Assembly (NCBI GenBank): GCA_963682055.1
Contig: OY821746.1
Span: 15,737,992 to 15,801,991, forward strand
Source of the DNA: Primula veris
Taxonomy: Eukaryota > Streptophyta > Magnoliopsida > Ericales > Primulaceae
DNA length: 64,000 nucleotides
Direction of reading: 5' to 3'
In this document: in pieces, positions 11,178 through 24,299 of the stretch
How the letters are laid out: each line of letters begins with the position of its first letter
Numbering within the stretch: the first letter of the stretch is position 1
Program-made: the position numbers and the translations under genes
Notes under the pieces: model-generated
The model's input: the letters and a program-made list of their open reading frames with translations, nothing else
What the model was told of the DNA's origin: nothing
The model's database searches: none

Positions 11178-13011
11178 TGCTTCCAAGTGGTTTTTATGGC
11201 CTATAACACAATTTTGTTGATTTTGAAGAGTTTCTGAGAACATGAAAATTCTACGAAATTTTGATAATTTTTGAACTTTCAAATTTTCAAATTTTTATGC
11301 TTCCAAGTGGTTTTTATGGCTTATAACACACTTTTGGTTATTTTGAAGATTTTCTGAGAACATGAAAATTCTACGAAATTTTGATGATTTTTGGACTTTC
11401 AAATTTTTTTGCTTCCAAGTGGTTTTTATGGCCTATAACACACTTTTGTTGATTTTGAAGAGTTTCTGAGAACATGAAAATTCTACGAAATTTTGATAAT
11501 TTTTGGACTTTCAAATTTTCAAATTTTTTTGCTTCCAAGTGGTTTTTATGGCCTATAACACAATTTTGTTGATTTTGAAGAGTTTCTGAGAACATGAAAA
11601 TTCTACGAAATTTTGATAATTTTTGAACTTTCAAATTTTCAAATTTTTATGCTTCCAAGTGGTTTTTATGGCTTATAACACACTTTTGGTTATTTTGAAG
11701 ATTTTTTGAGAACATGAAAATTCTACGAAATTTTGATGATTTTTGGACTTTCAAATTTTTTTGCTTCCAAGTGGTTTTTATGGCCTATAACACACTTTTG
11801 TTGATTTTGAAGAGTTTCTGAGAACATGAAAATTCTACGAAATTTTGATAATTTTTGGACTTTCAAATTTTCAAATTTTTATGCTTCCAAGGGGTTTTTA
11901 TGGCCTATAACAGACTTTTGTTGATTTTTAAGAAATTCTGAGAACATGAAAATTCTACGAAATTTTGATGATTTTTGGACTTTCAAATTTTTTTGCTTCC
12001 AAGTGGTTTTTATGGCCTATAACACACTTTTGTTGATTTTGAAGAGTTTCTGAGAACATGAAAATTCTACGAAATTTTGATGATTTTTGGACTTTCAAAT
12101 TTTCAAATTTTTTTGCTTCCAAGTGGTTTTTATGGCCTATAACACAATTTTGTTGATTTTGAAGAGTTTCTGAGAACATGAAAATTCTACGAAATTTTGA
12201 TAATTTTTGAACTTTCAAATTTTCAAATTTTTATGCTTCCAAGTGGTTTTTATGGCTTATAACACACTTTTGGTTATTTTGAAGATTTTCTGAGAACATG
12301 AAAATTCTACGAAATTTTGATGATTTTTGGACTTTCAAATTTTTTTGCTTCCAAGTGGTTTTTATGGCCTATAACACACTTTTGTTGATTTTGAAGAGTT
12401 TCTGAGAACATGAAAATTCTACGAAATTTTGATAATTTTTGGACTTTCAAATTTTCAAATTTTTATGCTTCCAAGTGGTTTTTATGGCTTATAACACACT
12501 TTTGGTTATTTTGAAGATTTTCTGAGAACATGAAAATTCTACGAAATTTTGATGATTTTTGGACTTTCAAATTTTTTTGCTTCCAAGTGGTTTTTATGGC
12601 CTATAACAGACTTTTGTTGATTTTGAAGAGTTTCTGAGAACATGAAAATTCTATGAAATTTTGATGATTTTTGGACTTTCAAATTTTTTTGCTTCCAAGT
12701 GGTTTTTATGGCCTATAACACACTTTTGTTGATTTTGAAGAGTTTCTGAGAACATGAAAATTCTACGAAATTTTGATAATTTTTGGACTTTCAAATTTTC
12801 AAATTTTTATGCTTCCAAGGGGTTTTTATGGCCTATAACAGACTTTTGTTGATTTTTAAGAAATTCTGAGAACATGAAAATTCTACGAAATTTTGATGAT
12901 TTTTGGACTTTCAAATTTTTTTGCTTCCAAGTGGTTTTTATGGCCTATAACAGACTTTTGTTGATTTTGAAGAGTTTCTGAGAACATGAAAATTCTACGA
13001 AATTTTGATAA
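11148..13011. repeat. 1,864-bp 16-mer HOR, copy 1
   Basis: It starts at the monomer boundary right after a truncated unit. The length equals nine 120-bp and seven 112-bp monomers. Diagnostic markers are GAACTTTC (instead of GGACTTTC) at about 11,273, 11,632 and 12,209, and a GATTTTTTGAG copy near 11,705. Each marker recurs 1,864 bp later. Confidence 0.9.
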
Positions 13012-14874
13012 TTTTTGGACTTTCAAATTTTCAAATTTTTATGCTTCCAAGTGGTTTTTATGGCCTATAACACAATTTTGTTGATTTTGAAGAGTTTCTG
13101 AGAACATGAAAATTCTACGAAATTTTGATAATTTTTGAACTTTCAAATTTTCAAATTTTTATGCTTCCAAGTGGTTTTTATGGCTTATAACACACTTTTG
13201 GTTATTTTGAAGATTTTCTGAGAACATGAAAATTCTACGAAATTTTGATGATTTTTGGACTTTCAAATTTTTTTGCTTCCAAGTGGTTTTTATGGCCTAT
13301 AACACACTTTTGTTGATTTTGAAGAGTTTCTGAGAACATGAAAATTCTACGAAATTTTGATAATTTTTGGACTTTCAAATTTTCAAATTTTTTTGCTTCC
13401 AAGTGGTTTTTATGGCCTATAACACAATTTTGTTGATTTTGAAGAGTTTCTGAGAACATGAAAATTCTACGAAATTTTGATAATTTTTGAACTTTCAAAT
13501 TTTCAAATTTTTATGCTTCCAAGTGGTTTTTATGGCTTATAACACACTTTTGGTTATTTTGAAGATTTTTTGAGAACATGAAAATTCTACGAAATTTTGA
13601 TGATTTTTGGACTTTCAAATTTTTTTGCTTCCAAGTGGTTTTTATGGCCTATAACACACTTTTGTTGATTTTGAAGAGTTTCTGAGAACATGAAAATTCT
13701 ACGAAATTTTGATAATTTTTGGACTTTCAAATTTTCAAATTTTTATGCTTCCAAGGGGTTTTTATGGCCTATAACAGACTTTTGTTGATTTTTAAGAAAT
13801 TCTGAGAACATGAAAATTCTACGAAATTTTGATGATTTTTGGACTTTCAAATTTTTTTGCTTCCAAGTGGTTTTTATGGCCTATAACACACTTTTGTTGA
13901 TTTTGAAGAGTTTCTGAGAACATGAAAATTCTACGAAATTTTGATGATTTTTGGACTTTCAAATTTTCAAATTTTTTTGCTTCCAAGTGGTTTTTATGGC
14001 CTATAACACAATTTTGTTGATTTTGAAGAGTTTCTGAGAACATGAAAATTCTACGAAATTTTGATAATTTTTGAACTTTCAAATTTTCAAATTTTTATGC
14101 TTCCAAGTGGTTTTTATGGCTTATAACACACTTTTGGTTATTTTGAAGATTTTCTGAGAACATGAAAATTCTACGAAATTTTGATGATTTTTGGACTTTC
14201 AAATTTTTTTGCTTCCAAGTGGTTTTTATGGCCTATAACACACTTTTGTTGATTTTGAAGAGTTTCTGAGAACATGAAAATTCTACGAAATTTTGATAAT
14301 TTTTGGACTTTCAAATTTTCAAATTTTTATGCTTCCAAGTGTTTTTATGGCTTATAACACACTTTTGGTTATTTTGAAGATTTTCTGAGAACATGAAAAT
14401 TCTACGAAATTTTGATGATTTTTGGACTTTCAAATTTTTTTGCTTCCAAGTGGTTTTTATGGCCTATAACAGACTTTTGTTGATTTTGAAGAGTTTCTGA
14501 GAACATGAAAATTCTATGAAATTTTGATGATTTTTGGACTTTCAAATTTTTTTGCTTCCAAGTGGTTTTTATGGCCTATAACACACTTTTGTTGATTTTG
14601 AAGAGTTTCTGAGAACATGAAAATTCTACGAAATTTTGATAATTTTTGGACTTTCAAATTTTCAAATTTTTATGCTTCCAAGGGGTTTTTATGGCCTATA
14701 ACAGACTTTTGTTGATTTTTAAGAAATTCTGAGAACATGAAAATTCTACGAAATTTTGATGATTTTTGGACTTTCAAATTTTTTTGCTTCCAAGTGGTTT
14801 TTATGGCCTATAACAGACTTTTGTTGATTTTGAAGAGTTTCTGAGAACATGAAAATTCTACGAAATTTTGATAA
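13012..14874. repeat. 1,864-bp 16-mer HOR, copy 2
   Basis: Same monomer order and variant markers as copy 1, with one visible indel: a G lost near 14,340 (AAGTGTTTTTATGG), which makes this copy 1,863 bp. Near-identity over 1.86 kb implies recent amplification. Confidence 0.9.
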
Positions 14875-15740
14875 TTTTTGGACTTTCAAATTTTCAAATT
14901 TTTATGCTTCCAAGTGGTTTTTATGGCCTATAACACAATTTTGTTGATTTTGAAGAGTTTCTGAGAACATGAAAATTCTACGAAATTTTGATAATTTTTG
15001 AACTTTCAAATTTTCAAATTTTTATGCTTCCAAGTGGTTTTTATGGCTTATAACACACTTTTGGTTATTTTGAAGATTTTCTGAGAACATGAAAATTCTA
15101 CGAAATTTTGATGATTTTTGGACTTTCAAATTTTTTTGCTTCCAAGTGGTTTTTATGGCCTATAACACACTTTTGTTGATTTTGAAGAGTTTCTGAGAAC
15201 ATGAAAATTCTACGAAATTTTGATAATTTTTGGACTTTCAAATTTTCAAATTTTTTTGCTTCCAAGTGGTTTTTATGGCCTATAACACAATTTTGTTGAT
15301 TTTGAAGAGTTTCTGAGAACATGAAAATTCTACGAAATTTTGATAATTTTTGAACTTTCAAATTTTCAAATTTTTATGCTTCCAAGTGGTTTTTATGGCT
15401 TATAACACACTTTTGGTTATTTTGAAGATTTTTTGAGAACATGAAAATTCTACGAAATTTTGATGATTTTTGGACTTTCAAATTTTTTTGCTTCCAAGTG
15501 GTTTTTATGGCCTATAACACACTTTTGTTGATTTTGAAGAGTTTCTGAGAACATGAAAATTCTACGAAATTTTGATAATTTTTGGACTTTCAAATTTTCA
15601 AATTTTTATGCTTCCAAGGGGTTTTTATGGCCTATAACAGACTTTTGTTGATTTTTAAGAAATTCTGAGAACATGAAAATTCTACGAAATTTTGATGATT
15701 TTTGGACTTTCAAATTTTTTTGCTTCCAAGTGGTTTTTAT
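14875..15740. repeat. 1,864-bp HOR, partial copy 3
   Basis: It follows copy 2 in register and keeps the GAACTTTC and GATTTTTTGAG markers. It departs near 15,740, where AACAGAC replaces AACACAC. The next 600 bases re-use part of the same unit with a 935-bp offset (for example 15,098 and 16,033), suggesting an internal deletion or unequal exchange inside this copy. Confidence 0.82.
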
Positions 15741-17321
15741 GGCCTATAACAGACTTTTGTTGATTTTGAAGAGTTTCTGAGAACATGAAAATTCTACGAA
15801 ATTTTGATAATTTTTGGACTTTCAAATTTTCAAATTTTTTTGCTTCCAAGTGGTTTTATGGCCTATAACACAATTTTGTTGATTTTGAAGAGTTTCTGAG
15901 AACATGAAAATTCTACGAAATTTTTATAATTTTTGAACTTTCAAATTTTCAAATTTTTATGCTTCCAAGTGGTTTTTATGGCTTATAACACACTTTTGGT
16001 TATTTTGAAGATTTTCTGAGAACATGAAAATTCTACGAAATTTTGATGATTTTTGGACTTTCAAATTTTTTTGCTTCCAAGTGGTTTTTATGGCCTATAA
16101 CACACTTTTGTTGATTTTGAAGAGTTTCTGAGAACATGAAAATTCTACGAAATTTTGATAATTTTTGGACTTTCAAATTTTCAAATTTTTTTGCTTCCAA
16201 GTGGTTTTTATGGCCTATAACACAATTTTGTTGATTTTGAAGAGTTTCTGAGAACATGAAAATTCTACGAAATTTTGATAATTTTTGAACTTTCAAATTT
16301 TCAAATTTTTATGCTTCCAAGTGGTTTTTATGGCTTATAACACACTTTTGGTTATTTTGAAGATTTTCTGAGAACATGAAAATTCTACGAAATTTTGATG
16401 ATTTTTGGACTTTCAAATTTTTTTGCTTCCAAGTGGTTTTTATGGCCTATAACAGACTTTTGTTGATTTTGAAGAGTTTCTGAGAACATGAAAATTCTAC
16501 GAAATTTTGATGATTTTTGGACTTTCAAATTTTTTTGCTTCCAAGTGGTTTTTATGGCCTATAACAGACTTTTGTTGATTTTGAAGAGTTTCTGAGAATA
16601 TGAAAATTCTACGAAATTTTGATGATTTTTGGACTTTCAAATTTTTTTGCTTCCAAGTGGTTTTTATGGCCTATAACACAATTTTGTTGATTTTGAAGAG
16701 TTTCTGAGAACATGAAAATTCTACGAAATTTTGATAATTTTTGGACTTTCAAATTTTCAAATTTTTATGCTTCCAAGTGGTTTTTATGGCCTATAACACA
16801 CTTTTGTTGATTTTGAAGAGTTTCTGAGAACATGAATATTCTACGAAATTTTGATGATTTTTGGACTTTCAAATTTTCAAATTTTCATGCTTCCAAGGGG
16901 TTTTTATGGCCTATAACACACTTTTGTTGATTTTGAAGAGTTTCTGAGAACATGAAAATTGTACGAAATTTATATAATTTTTGGACTTTCAAATTTTTTT
17001 ACTTCCAAGTGGTTTTTATGGCCTATAACACAATTTTGTTGATTTTGTAGAGTTTCTGAGAACATGAAAATTCTACGAAATTTTGATGATTTTTGGACTT
17101 TCAAATTTTCAAATTTTTATGCTTCCAAGTGGTTTTTATGTCTTATAACACACTTTTGGTTATTTTGAAGATTTTCTGAGAACATGAAAATTCTACGTAA
17201 TTTTGATGATTTTTGGACTTTCAAATTTTTTTGCTTCCAAGTGGTTTTTATGGCCTATAACACAATTTTGTTGATTTTGAAGAGTTTCTGAGAACATGAA
17301 AATTCTACGAAATTTTGATAA

Positions 17322-18009
17322 TTTTTGGACTTTCAAATTTTTTTGCTTCCAATTGGTTTTTATGGCCTATAACAGACTTTTGTTGATTTTGAAGAGTTTC
17401 TGAGAACATGAAAATTCTACGAAATTTTTATGATTTTTGGACTTTCAAATTTTTTTGCTTCCAAGTGGTTTTTATGGCCTATAACAGACTTTTGTTGATT
17501 TTGAAGAGTTTCTGAGAAAATGAAAATTCTACGAAATTTTGATGATTTTTGGACTTTCAAATTTTCAAATTTTTATGCTTCCAAGGGGTTTTTATGGCCT
17601 ATAACACACTTTTGTTGATTTTGAAGAGTTTATGAGAACATGAAAATTCTACGAAATTTTGATAATTTTTGGACTTTCAAATTTTTTTGCTTCCAAGTGG
17701 TTTTTATGGCCTATAACAGACTTTTGTTGATTTTGAAGAGTTTCTGAGAACATGAAAATTCTACGAAATTTTTATGATTTTTGGACTTTCAAATTTTTTT
17801 GCTTCCAAGTGGTTTTTATTGCCTATAACAGACTTTTGTTGATTTTGAAGAGTTTCTGAGAAAATGAAAATTCTACGAAATTTTGATGATTTTTGGACTT
17901 TCAAATTTTCAAATTTTTATGCTTCCAAGGGGTTTTTATGGCCTATAACACACTTTTGTTGATTTTGAAGAGTTTATGAGAACATGAAAATTCTACGAAA
18001 TTTTGATAA
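17322..18009. repeat. 344-bp trimer HOR, two copies
   Basis: Units 17,322-17,665 and 17,666-18,009 each contain two short monomers and one long one. Markers at 344-bp spacing are GAGAAAATG (about 17,515 and 17,859) and GAGTTTATGAG (about 17,628 and 17,972). Differences noticed are AATTGG in unit 1 and TATTGCC in unit 2. Confidence 0.87.
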
Positions 18010-19745
18010 TTTTTGGACTTTCAAATTTTTTTGCTTCCAAGTGGTTTTTATGGCCTATAACAGACTTTTGTTGATTTTGAAGAGTTTCTGAGAACATGAA
18101 AATTCTACGAAATTTTGATGATTTTTGGATTTTCAAATTTTCAAATTTTTTTGCTTCAAAGTGGTTTTTATGGCCTATAACAGACTTTTGTTGATTTTGA
18201 AGAGTTTCTGAGAACATGAAAATTCTACGAAATTTTTATGATTTTTGGACTTTCAAATTTTTTTGCTTCCAAGTGGTTTTTATGGCCTATAACAGACTTT
18301 TGTTGATTTTGAAGAGTTTCTGAGAACATGAAAATTCTACGAAATTTTGATGATTTTTGGACTTTCAAATTTTTTTGCTTCCAAGTGGTTTTTATGGCCT
18401 ATAACACACTTTTGTTGATTTTGAAGAGTTTCTGAGAACATGAAAATTCTACGAAATTTTGATGATTTTTGGACTTTCAAATTTTCAAATTTTTATGCTT
18501 CCAAGTGGTTTTTATGGCCTATAACACACTTTTGTTGATTTTGAAGAGTTTATGAGAACATGAAAATTCTACGAAATTTTGATAATTTTTGGACTTTCAA
18601 ATTTTTTTGCTTCCAAGTGGTTTTTATGGCCTATAACAGACTTTTGTTGATTTTGAAGAGTTTCTGAGAACATGAAAATTCTACGAAATTTTTATGATTT
18701 TTGGACTTTCAAATTTTTTTGCTTCCAAGTGGTTTTTATGGCCTATAACAGACTTTTGTTGATTTTGAAGAGTTTCTGAGAACATGAAAATTCTACGAAA
18801 TTTTGATGATTTTTGGACTTTCAAATTTTTTTGCTTCCAAGTGGTTTTTATGGCCTATAACAGACTTTTGTTGATTTTGAAGAGTTTCTGAGAACATGAA
18901 AATTCTACGAAATTTTGATGATTTTTGGACTTTCAAATTTTCAAATTTTTTTGCTTCCAAGTGGTTTTTATGGCCTATAACACAATTTTGTTGATTTTGA
19001 AGAGTTTCTGAGAACATGAAAATTCTACGAAATTTTGATAATTTTTGGACTTTCAAATTTTCAAATTTTTATGCTTCCAAGTGGTTTTTATGGCCTATAA
19101 CACACTTTTGTTGATTTTGAAGAGTTTCTGAGAACATGAATATTCTACGAAATTTTGATGATTTTTGGACTTTCAAATTTTCAAATTTTCATGCTTCCAA
19201 GGGGTTTTTATGGCCTATAACACACTTTTGTTGATTTTGAAGAGTTTCTGAGAACATGAAAATTGTACGAAATTTATATAATTTTTGGACTTTCAAATTT
19301 TTTTACTTCCAAGTGGTTTTTATGGCCTATAACACAATTTTGTTGATTTTGTAGAGTTTCTGAGAACATGAAAATTCTACGAAATTTTGATAATTTTTGG
19401 ACTTTCAAATTTTCAAATTTTTATGCTTCCAAGTGGTTTTTATGGCCTATAACACACTTTTGTTGATTTTGAAGAGTTTCTGAGAACATGAAAATTCTAC
19501 GAAATTTTGATGATTTTTGGACTTTCAAATTTTTTTGCTTCCAAGTGGTTTTTATTGCCTATAACAGAATTTTGTTGATTTTGAAGAGTTTCTGAGAACA
19601 TGAAAATTCTACGAAATTTTGATGATTTTTGTACTTTCAAATTTTCAAATTTTTATACTTCCAAGTGGTTTTTATGGCCTATAACACACTTTTGTTGATT
19701 TTGAAGAGTTTCTGAGAACATGAAAATTCTACGAAATTTTGATGA

Positions 19746-19856
19746 TTTTTGGACTTTCAAATTTTTTTGCTTCCAAGTGGTTTTATGGCCTATAACACAC
19801 TTTTGTTGATTTTGAAGAGTTTCTGAGAACATGAAAATTGTACGAAATTTATATAA
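19746..19856. repeat. Exemplar of the 111-bp monomer variant
   Basis: This short-class copy has lost one T, reading GTGGTTTTATGG instead of GTGGTTTTTATGG. Its second half is the GTACGAAATTTATATAAT variant. The one-base loss makes the unit divisible by three, so minus-strand reading frames pass through it. This explains several of the longer artefactual open frames. The same variant marks HORs around 43-47 kb and 56-63 kb. Confidence 0.9.
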
Positions 19857-21227
19857 TTTTTGGACTTTCAAATTTTTTTGCTTCCAAGTGGTTTTTATGG
19901 CCTATAACACACTTTTGTTGATTTTGAAGATTTTCTGAGAACATGAAAATTCTACAAAATTTTGATGATTTTTGAACTTTCAAATTTTTTTGCTTCCAAG
20001 TGGTTTTATGGCCTATAACACACTTTTGTTGATTTTGAAGAGTTTCTGAGAACATGAAAATTCTACGAAATTTTGATGATTTTTGGACTTTCAAATTTTC
20101 AAATTTTTATGCTTCCAAGGGGTTTTTATGGCCTAACACACTTTTGTTGATTTTGAAGAGTTTCTGAGAACATGAAAATTTTACGAAATTTATATAATGT
20201 TTGTACTTTCAAATTTTTTTGCTTCCAAGTGGTTTTTATGGCCTATAACACAATTTTGTTGATTTTGAAGAGTTTCTGAGAACATGAAAATTCTACGAAA
20301 TTTTGATGATTTTTGGACTTTCAAATTTTCAAATTTTTATGCTTCCAAGTGGTTTTTATGGCTTATAACACACTTTTGGTTATTTTGAAGATTTTCTGAG
20401 AACATGAAAATTCTACGAAATTTTGATGATTTTTGGACTTTCAAATTTTTTTGCTTCCAAGTAGTTTTTATGGCCTATAACACAATTTTGTTGATTTTGA
20501 AGAGTTTCTGAGAACATGAAAATTCTACGAAATTTTGATAATTTTTGGATTTTCAAATTTTCAAATTTTTATGCTTCCAAGTGGTTTTTATGGGTTAACA
20601 CACTTTTGGTTATTTTGAAGATTTTCTGAGAACATGAAAATTCTACGAAATTTTGATGATTTTTGGACTTTCAAATTTTTTTGCTTCCAAGTGGTTTTTA
20701 TGGCCTATAACACACTTTTGTTGATTTTGAAGAGTTTCTGAGAACATGAAAATTCTACGAAATTTTGATAATTTATGGACTTTCAAATTTTTATGCTTCC
20801 AAGTGGTTTTTATGGCCTATAACACACTTTTGTTGATTTTGAAGAGTTTCTGAGAACATGAAAATTCTACGAAATTTTGATGATTTTTGGACTTTCAAAT
20901 TTTCAAATTTTTATACTTCCAAGGGGTTTTTATGGCCTATAACACACTTTTGTTGATTTTGAAGAGTTTCTGAGAACATGAAAATTTTACGAAATTTATA
21001 TAATTTTTGTACTTTCAAATTTTTTTGCTTCCAAGTGGTTTTTATGGCCTATAACACAATTTTGTTGATTTCGAAGAGTTTCTGAGAATTTGAAAATTCT
21101 ACGAAATTTTGATGATTTTTGGACTTTCAAATTTTTTTGCTTCCAAGTGGTTTTTATGGCCTATAACAGACTTTTGTTGATTTTGAAGAGTTTCTGAGAA
21201 CATGAAAATTCTACGAAATTTTGATGA

Positions 21228-22139
21228 TTTTTGGACTTTCAAATTTTTATGCTTCCAAGTTGTTTTTATGGTCTATAACACAGTTTTGTTGATTTTGAAG
21301 AGTTTCTGAGAACATGAAAATTCTACGAAATTTTGATAATTTTTGGACTTTCAAATTTTCAAATTTTTATGCTTCCAAGTGGTTTTTATGGCCTATAACA
21401 CAATTTTGTGGATTTTGAAGAGTTTCTGAGAAAATGAAAATTCTACGAAATTTTGATGATTTTTGGAATTTCAAATTTTTTTGCTTCCATGTGGTTTTTA
21501 TGTCCTATAACACACTTTTGTTGATTTCGAAGAGTTTCTGAGAACATGAAAATTCTACGACATTTTGATGATTTTTGGACTTTCAAATTTTTATGCTTCC
21601 AAGTGGTTTTTATGGCCTATAACACACTTTTGTTGATTTTGAAGAGTTTCTGAGAACATGAAAATTCTACGAAATTTTGATGATTTTTGGAATTTCAAAT
21701 TTTTTTGCTTCCATGTGGTTTTTATGTCCTATAACACACTTTTGTTGATTTCGAAGAGTTTCTGAGAATATGAAAATTCTACGAAATTTTGATGATTTTT
21801 GGACTTTCAATTTTTTTTGCTTCAAAGTGTTTTTTATGGCCTATAACACACTTTTGTTGATTTTGAAGAGCTTCTGAGAACATGAAAATGGTACGAAATT
21901 TTGATTATTTGTGGACTTTCAAATTTTTTTGCTTCCAAGAGGTTTTTATGGCCTATAACACACTTTTGTTGATTTTGAAGAGTTTCTGAGAACATGAAAA
22001 TTCTACGAAATTTTGATGATTTTTGGACTTTCAAATTTTCAAATTTTTATGCTTCCAAGTGGTTTTTATGGCCTATAACACACTTTTGTTGATTTTGAAG
22101 ATTTTCTGAGAACATGAAAATTCAACGAAATTTTGATAA
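21228..22139. repeat. 912-bp eight-monomer module M, copy 1
   Basis: It begins with the rare AAGTTGTTTTTATGGTC copy. It contains GGAATTTC, ATGTCCTATAAC, GATTTCGAAGAG (a new CpG) and a heavily changed AAAATGGTACG monomer near 21,887. The same series recurs at 26,116-27,029, differing by a TA insertion there and a few substitutions. Confidence 0.83.
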
Positions 22140-24299
22140 TTTTTGGACTTTCAAATTTTTTTGCTTCCAAGTGGTTTTTATGTCCTATAACACACTTTTG
22201 TTGATTTCGAAGAGTTTCTGAGAATATGAAAATTCTACGAAATTTTGATGATTTTTGGACTTTCAAATTTTTTTGCTTCCAAGTGGTTTTTATGGCCTAT
22301 AACAGACTTTTGTTGATTTTGAAGAGTTTCTAAGAACATGAAAATTCTACGAAATTTTGATGATTTTTGGACTTTCAAATTTTCAAATTTTTATGCTTCC
22401 AAGGGGTTTTTATGGCCTATAACACACTTTTGTTGATTTTGAAGAGTTTATGAGAACATGAAAATTCTACGAAATTTTGATAATTTTTGGACTTTCAAAT
22501 TTTTTTGCTTCCAAGTGGTTTTTATGGCCTATAACAGACTTTTGTTGATTTTGAAGAGTTTCTGAGAACATGAAAATTCTACGAAATTTTTATGATTTTT
22601 GGACTTTCAAATTTTTTTGCTTCCAAGTGGTTTTTATGGCCTATAACAGACTTTTGTTGATTTTGAAGAGTTTCTGAGAACATGAAAATTCTACGAAATT
22701 TTGATGATTTTTGGACTTTCAAATTTTTTTGCTTCCAAGTGGTTTTTAAGCCCTATAACAGACTTTTGTTGATTTTGAAGAGTTTCTGAGAACATGAAAA
22801 TTCTACGAAATTTTGATGATTTTTGGACTTTCAAATTTTTTTGCTTCCAAGTGGTTTTTATGGCCTATAACACACTTTTGTTGATTTTGAAGAGTTTCTG
22901 AGAACATGAAAATTCTACGAAATTTTGATGATTTTTGGACTTTCAAATTTTCAAATTTTTATGCTTCCAAGTGGTTTTAATGGCCTATAACACACTTTTG
23001 TTGATTTTGAAGAGTTTATGAGAACATGAAAATTCTACGAAATTTTGATAATTTTTGGACTTTCAAATTTTTTTGCTTCCAAGTGGTTTTTATGGCCTAT
23101 AACAGACTTTTGTTGATTTTGAAGAGTTTCTGAGAACATGAAAATTCTACGAAATTTTTATGATTTCTGGACTTTCAAATTTTTTTGCTTCCAAGTGGTT
23201 TTTACAGACTTTTGTTGATTTTGAAGAGTTTCTGAGAACATGAAAATTCTACGAAATTTTGATGATTTTTGGACTTTCAAATTTTTTTGCTTCCAAGTGG
23301 TTTTTATGGCCTATAACACACTTTTGTTGATTTTGAAGAGTTTCTGAGAACATGAAAATTCTACGAAATTTTGATGATTTTTGGACTTTCAAATTTTTTT
23401 GCTTCCAAGTGGTTTTTATGGCCTATATAACACACTTTTGTTGATTTTGAAGAGTTTCTGAGAACATGAAAATTCTACGAAATTTTGATGATTTTTGGAC
23501 TTTCAAATTTTCAAATTTTTATGCTTCCAAGTGGTTTTTATGGCCTATAACACACTTTTGTTGATTTTGAAGAGTTTATGAGAACATGAAAATTCTACGA
23601 AATTTTGATAATTTTTGGACTTTCAAATTTTTTTGCTTCCAAGTGGTTTTTATGGCCTATAACAGACTTTTGTTGATTTTGAAGAGTTTCTGAGAACATG
23701 AAAATTCTACGAAATTTTTATGATTTTTGGACTTTCAAATTTTTTTGCTTCCAAGTGGTTTTTATGGCCTATAACAGACTTTTGTTGATTTTGAAGAGTT
23801 TCTGAGAACATGAAAATTCTACGAAATTTTGATGATTTTTGGACTTTCAAATTTTCAAATTTTCATGCTTCCAAGTGGTTTTTATGGCCTATAACACACT
23901 TTTGTTGATTTTGAAGAGTTTATGAGAACATGAAAATTCTACGAAATTTTGATAATTTTTGGACTTTCAAATTTTTATGCTTCCAAGTTGTTTTTATGGT
24001 CTATAACACAGTTTTGTTGATTTTGAAGAGTTTCTGAGAACATGAAAATTCTACGAAATTTTGATAATTTTTGGACTTTCAAATTTTCAAATTTTTATGC
24101 TTCCAAGTGGTTTTTATGGCCTATAACACAATTTTGTGGATTTTGAAGAGTTTCTGAGAAAATGAAAATTCTACGAAATTTTGATGATTTTTGGAATTTC
24201 AAATTTTTTTGCTTCCATGTGGTTTTTATGTCCTATAACACACTTTTGTTGATTTCGAAGAGTTTCTGAGAACATGAAAATTCAACGAAATTTTGATGA
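22140..24299. repeat. 2,160-bp 19-mer HOR, copy 1
   Basis: Rare markers all recur exactly 2,160 bp later: TCTAAGAACATG near 22,330, TTTTTAAGCCC near 22,746, the 102-bp deleted monomer at 23,164, GCCTATATAAC at 23,421, TTTTCATGC near 23,868 and AAGTTGTTTT near 23,986. I counted 19 monomer starts. I saw no difference between the copies inside the unit until the last monomer (TTCAACG here, TTCTACGACA in copy 2). Confidence 0.9.
23164..23265. repeat. 102-bp deleted monomer
   Basis: GTGGTTTTTACAGAC replaces GTGGTTTTTATGGCCTATAACAGAC, a 10-bp loss, and the copy starts TTTCTGGAC. The same unit lies at about 25,324 and 27,485, tracking three copies of the surrounding HOR. The loss removes the GGCC site. 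Confidence 0.9.

Larger units (their letters stand above)
15740..21227. repeat. Irregular satellite zone with many private mutations
   Basis: Monomers are still in register and in the same orientation, but no long HOR covers the zone. Singletons accumulate: AATTGG near 17,350, TACGTAATT near 17,196, ATGTCTTATAAC near 17,150, GTACTTTC near 19,631, GCCTAACAC near 20,131 (TA lost) and TGGGTTAACAC near 20,591 (TA lost). One block of about 450 bp (about 16,650-17,090) recurs at about 18,950-19,390 (offset 2,304). It carries TTTTCATGCTTCC, TTTTTTTACTTCC and GATTTTGTAGAG. No gene or transposon is visible. Confidence 0.75.

Noticed and set aside
23421..23432. TATATA at GCCTATATAAC as a microsatellite
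   Set aside because: It is only a two-base TA gain within a monomer, copied with its HOR (25,581), and too short to be a microsatellite.
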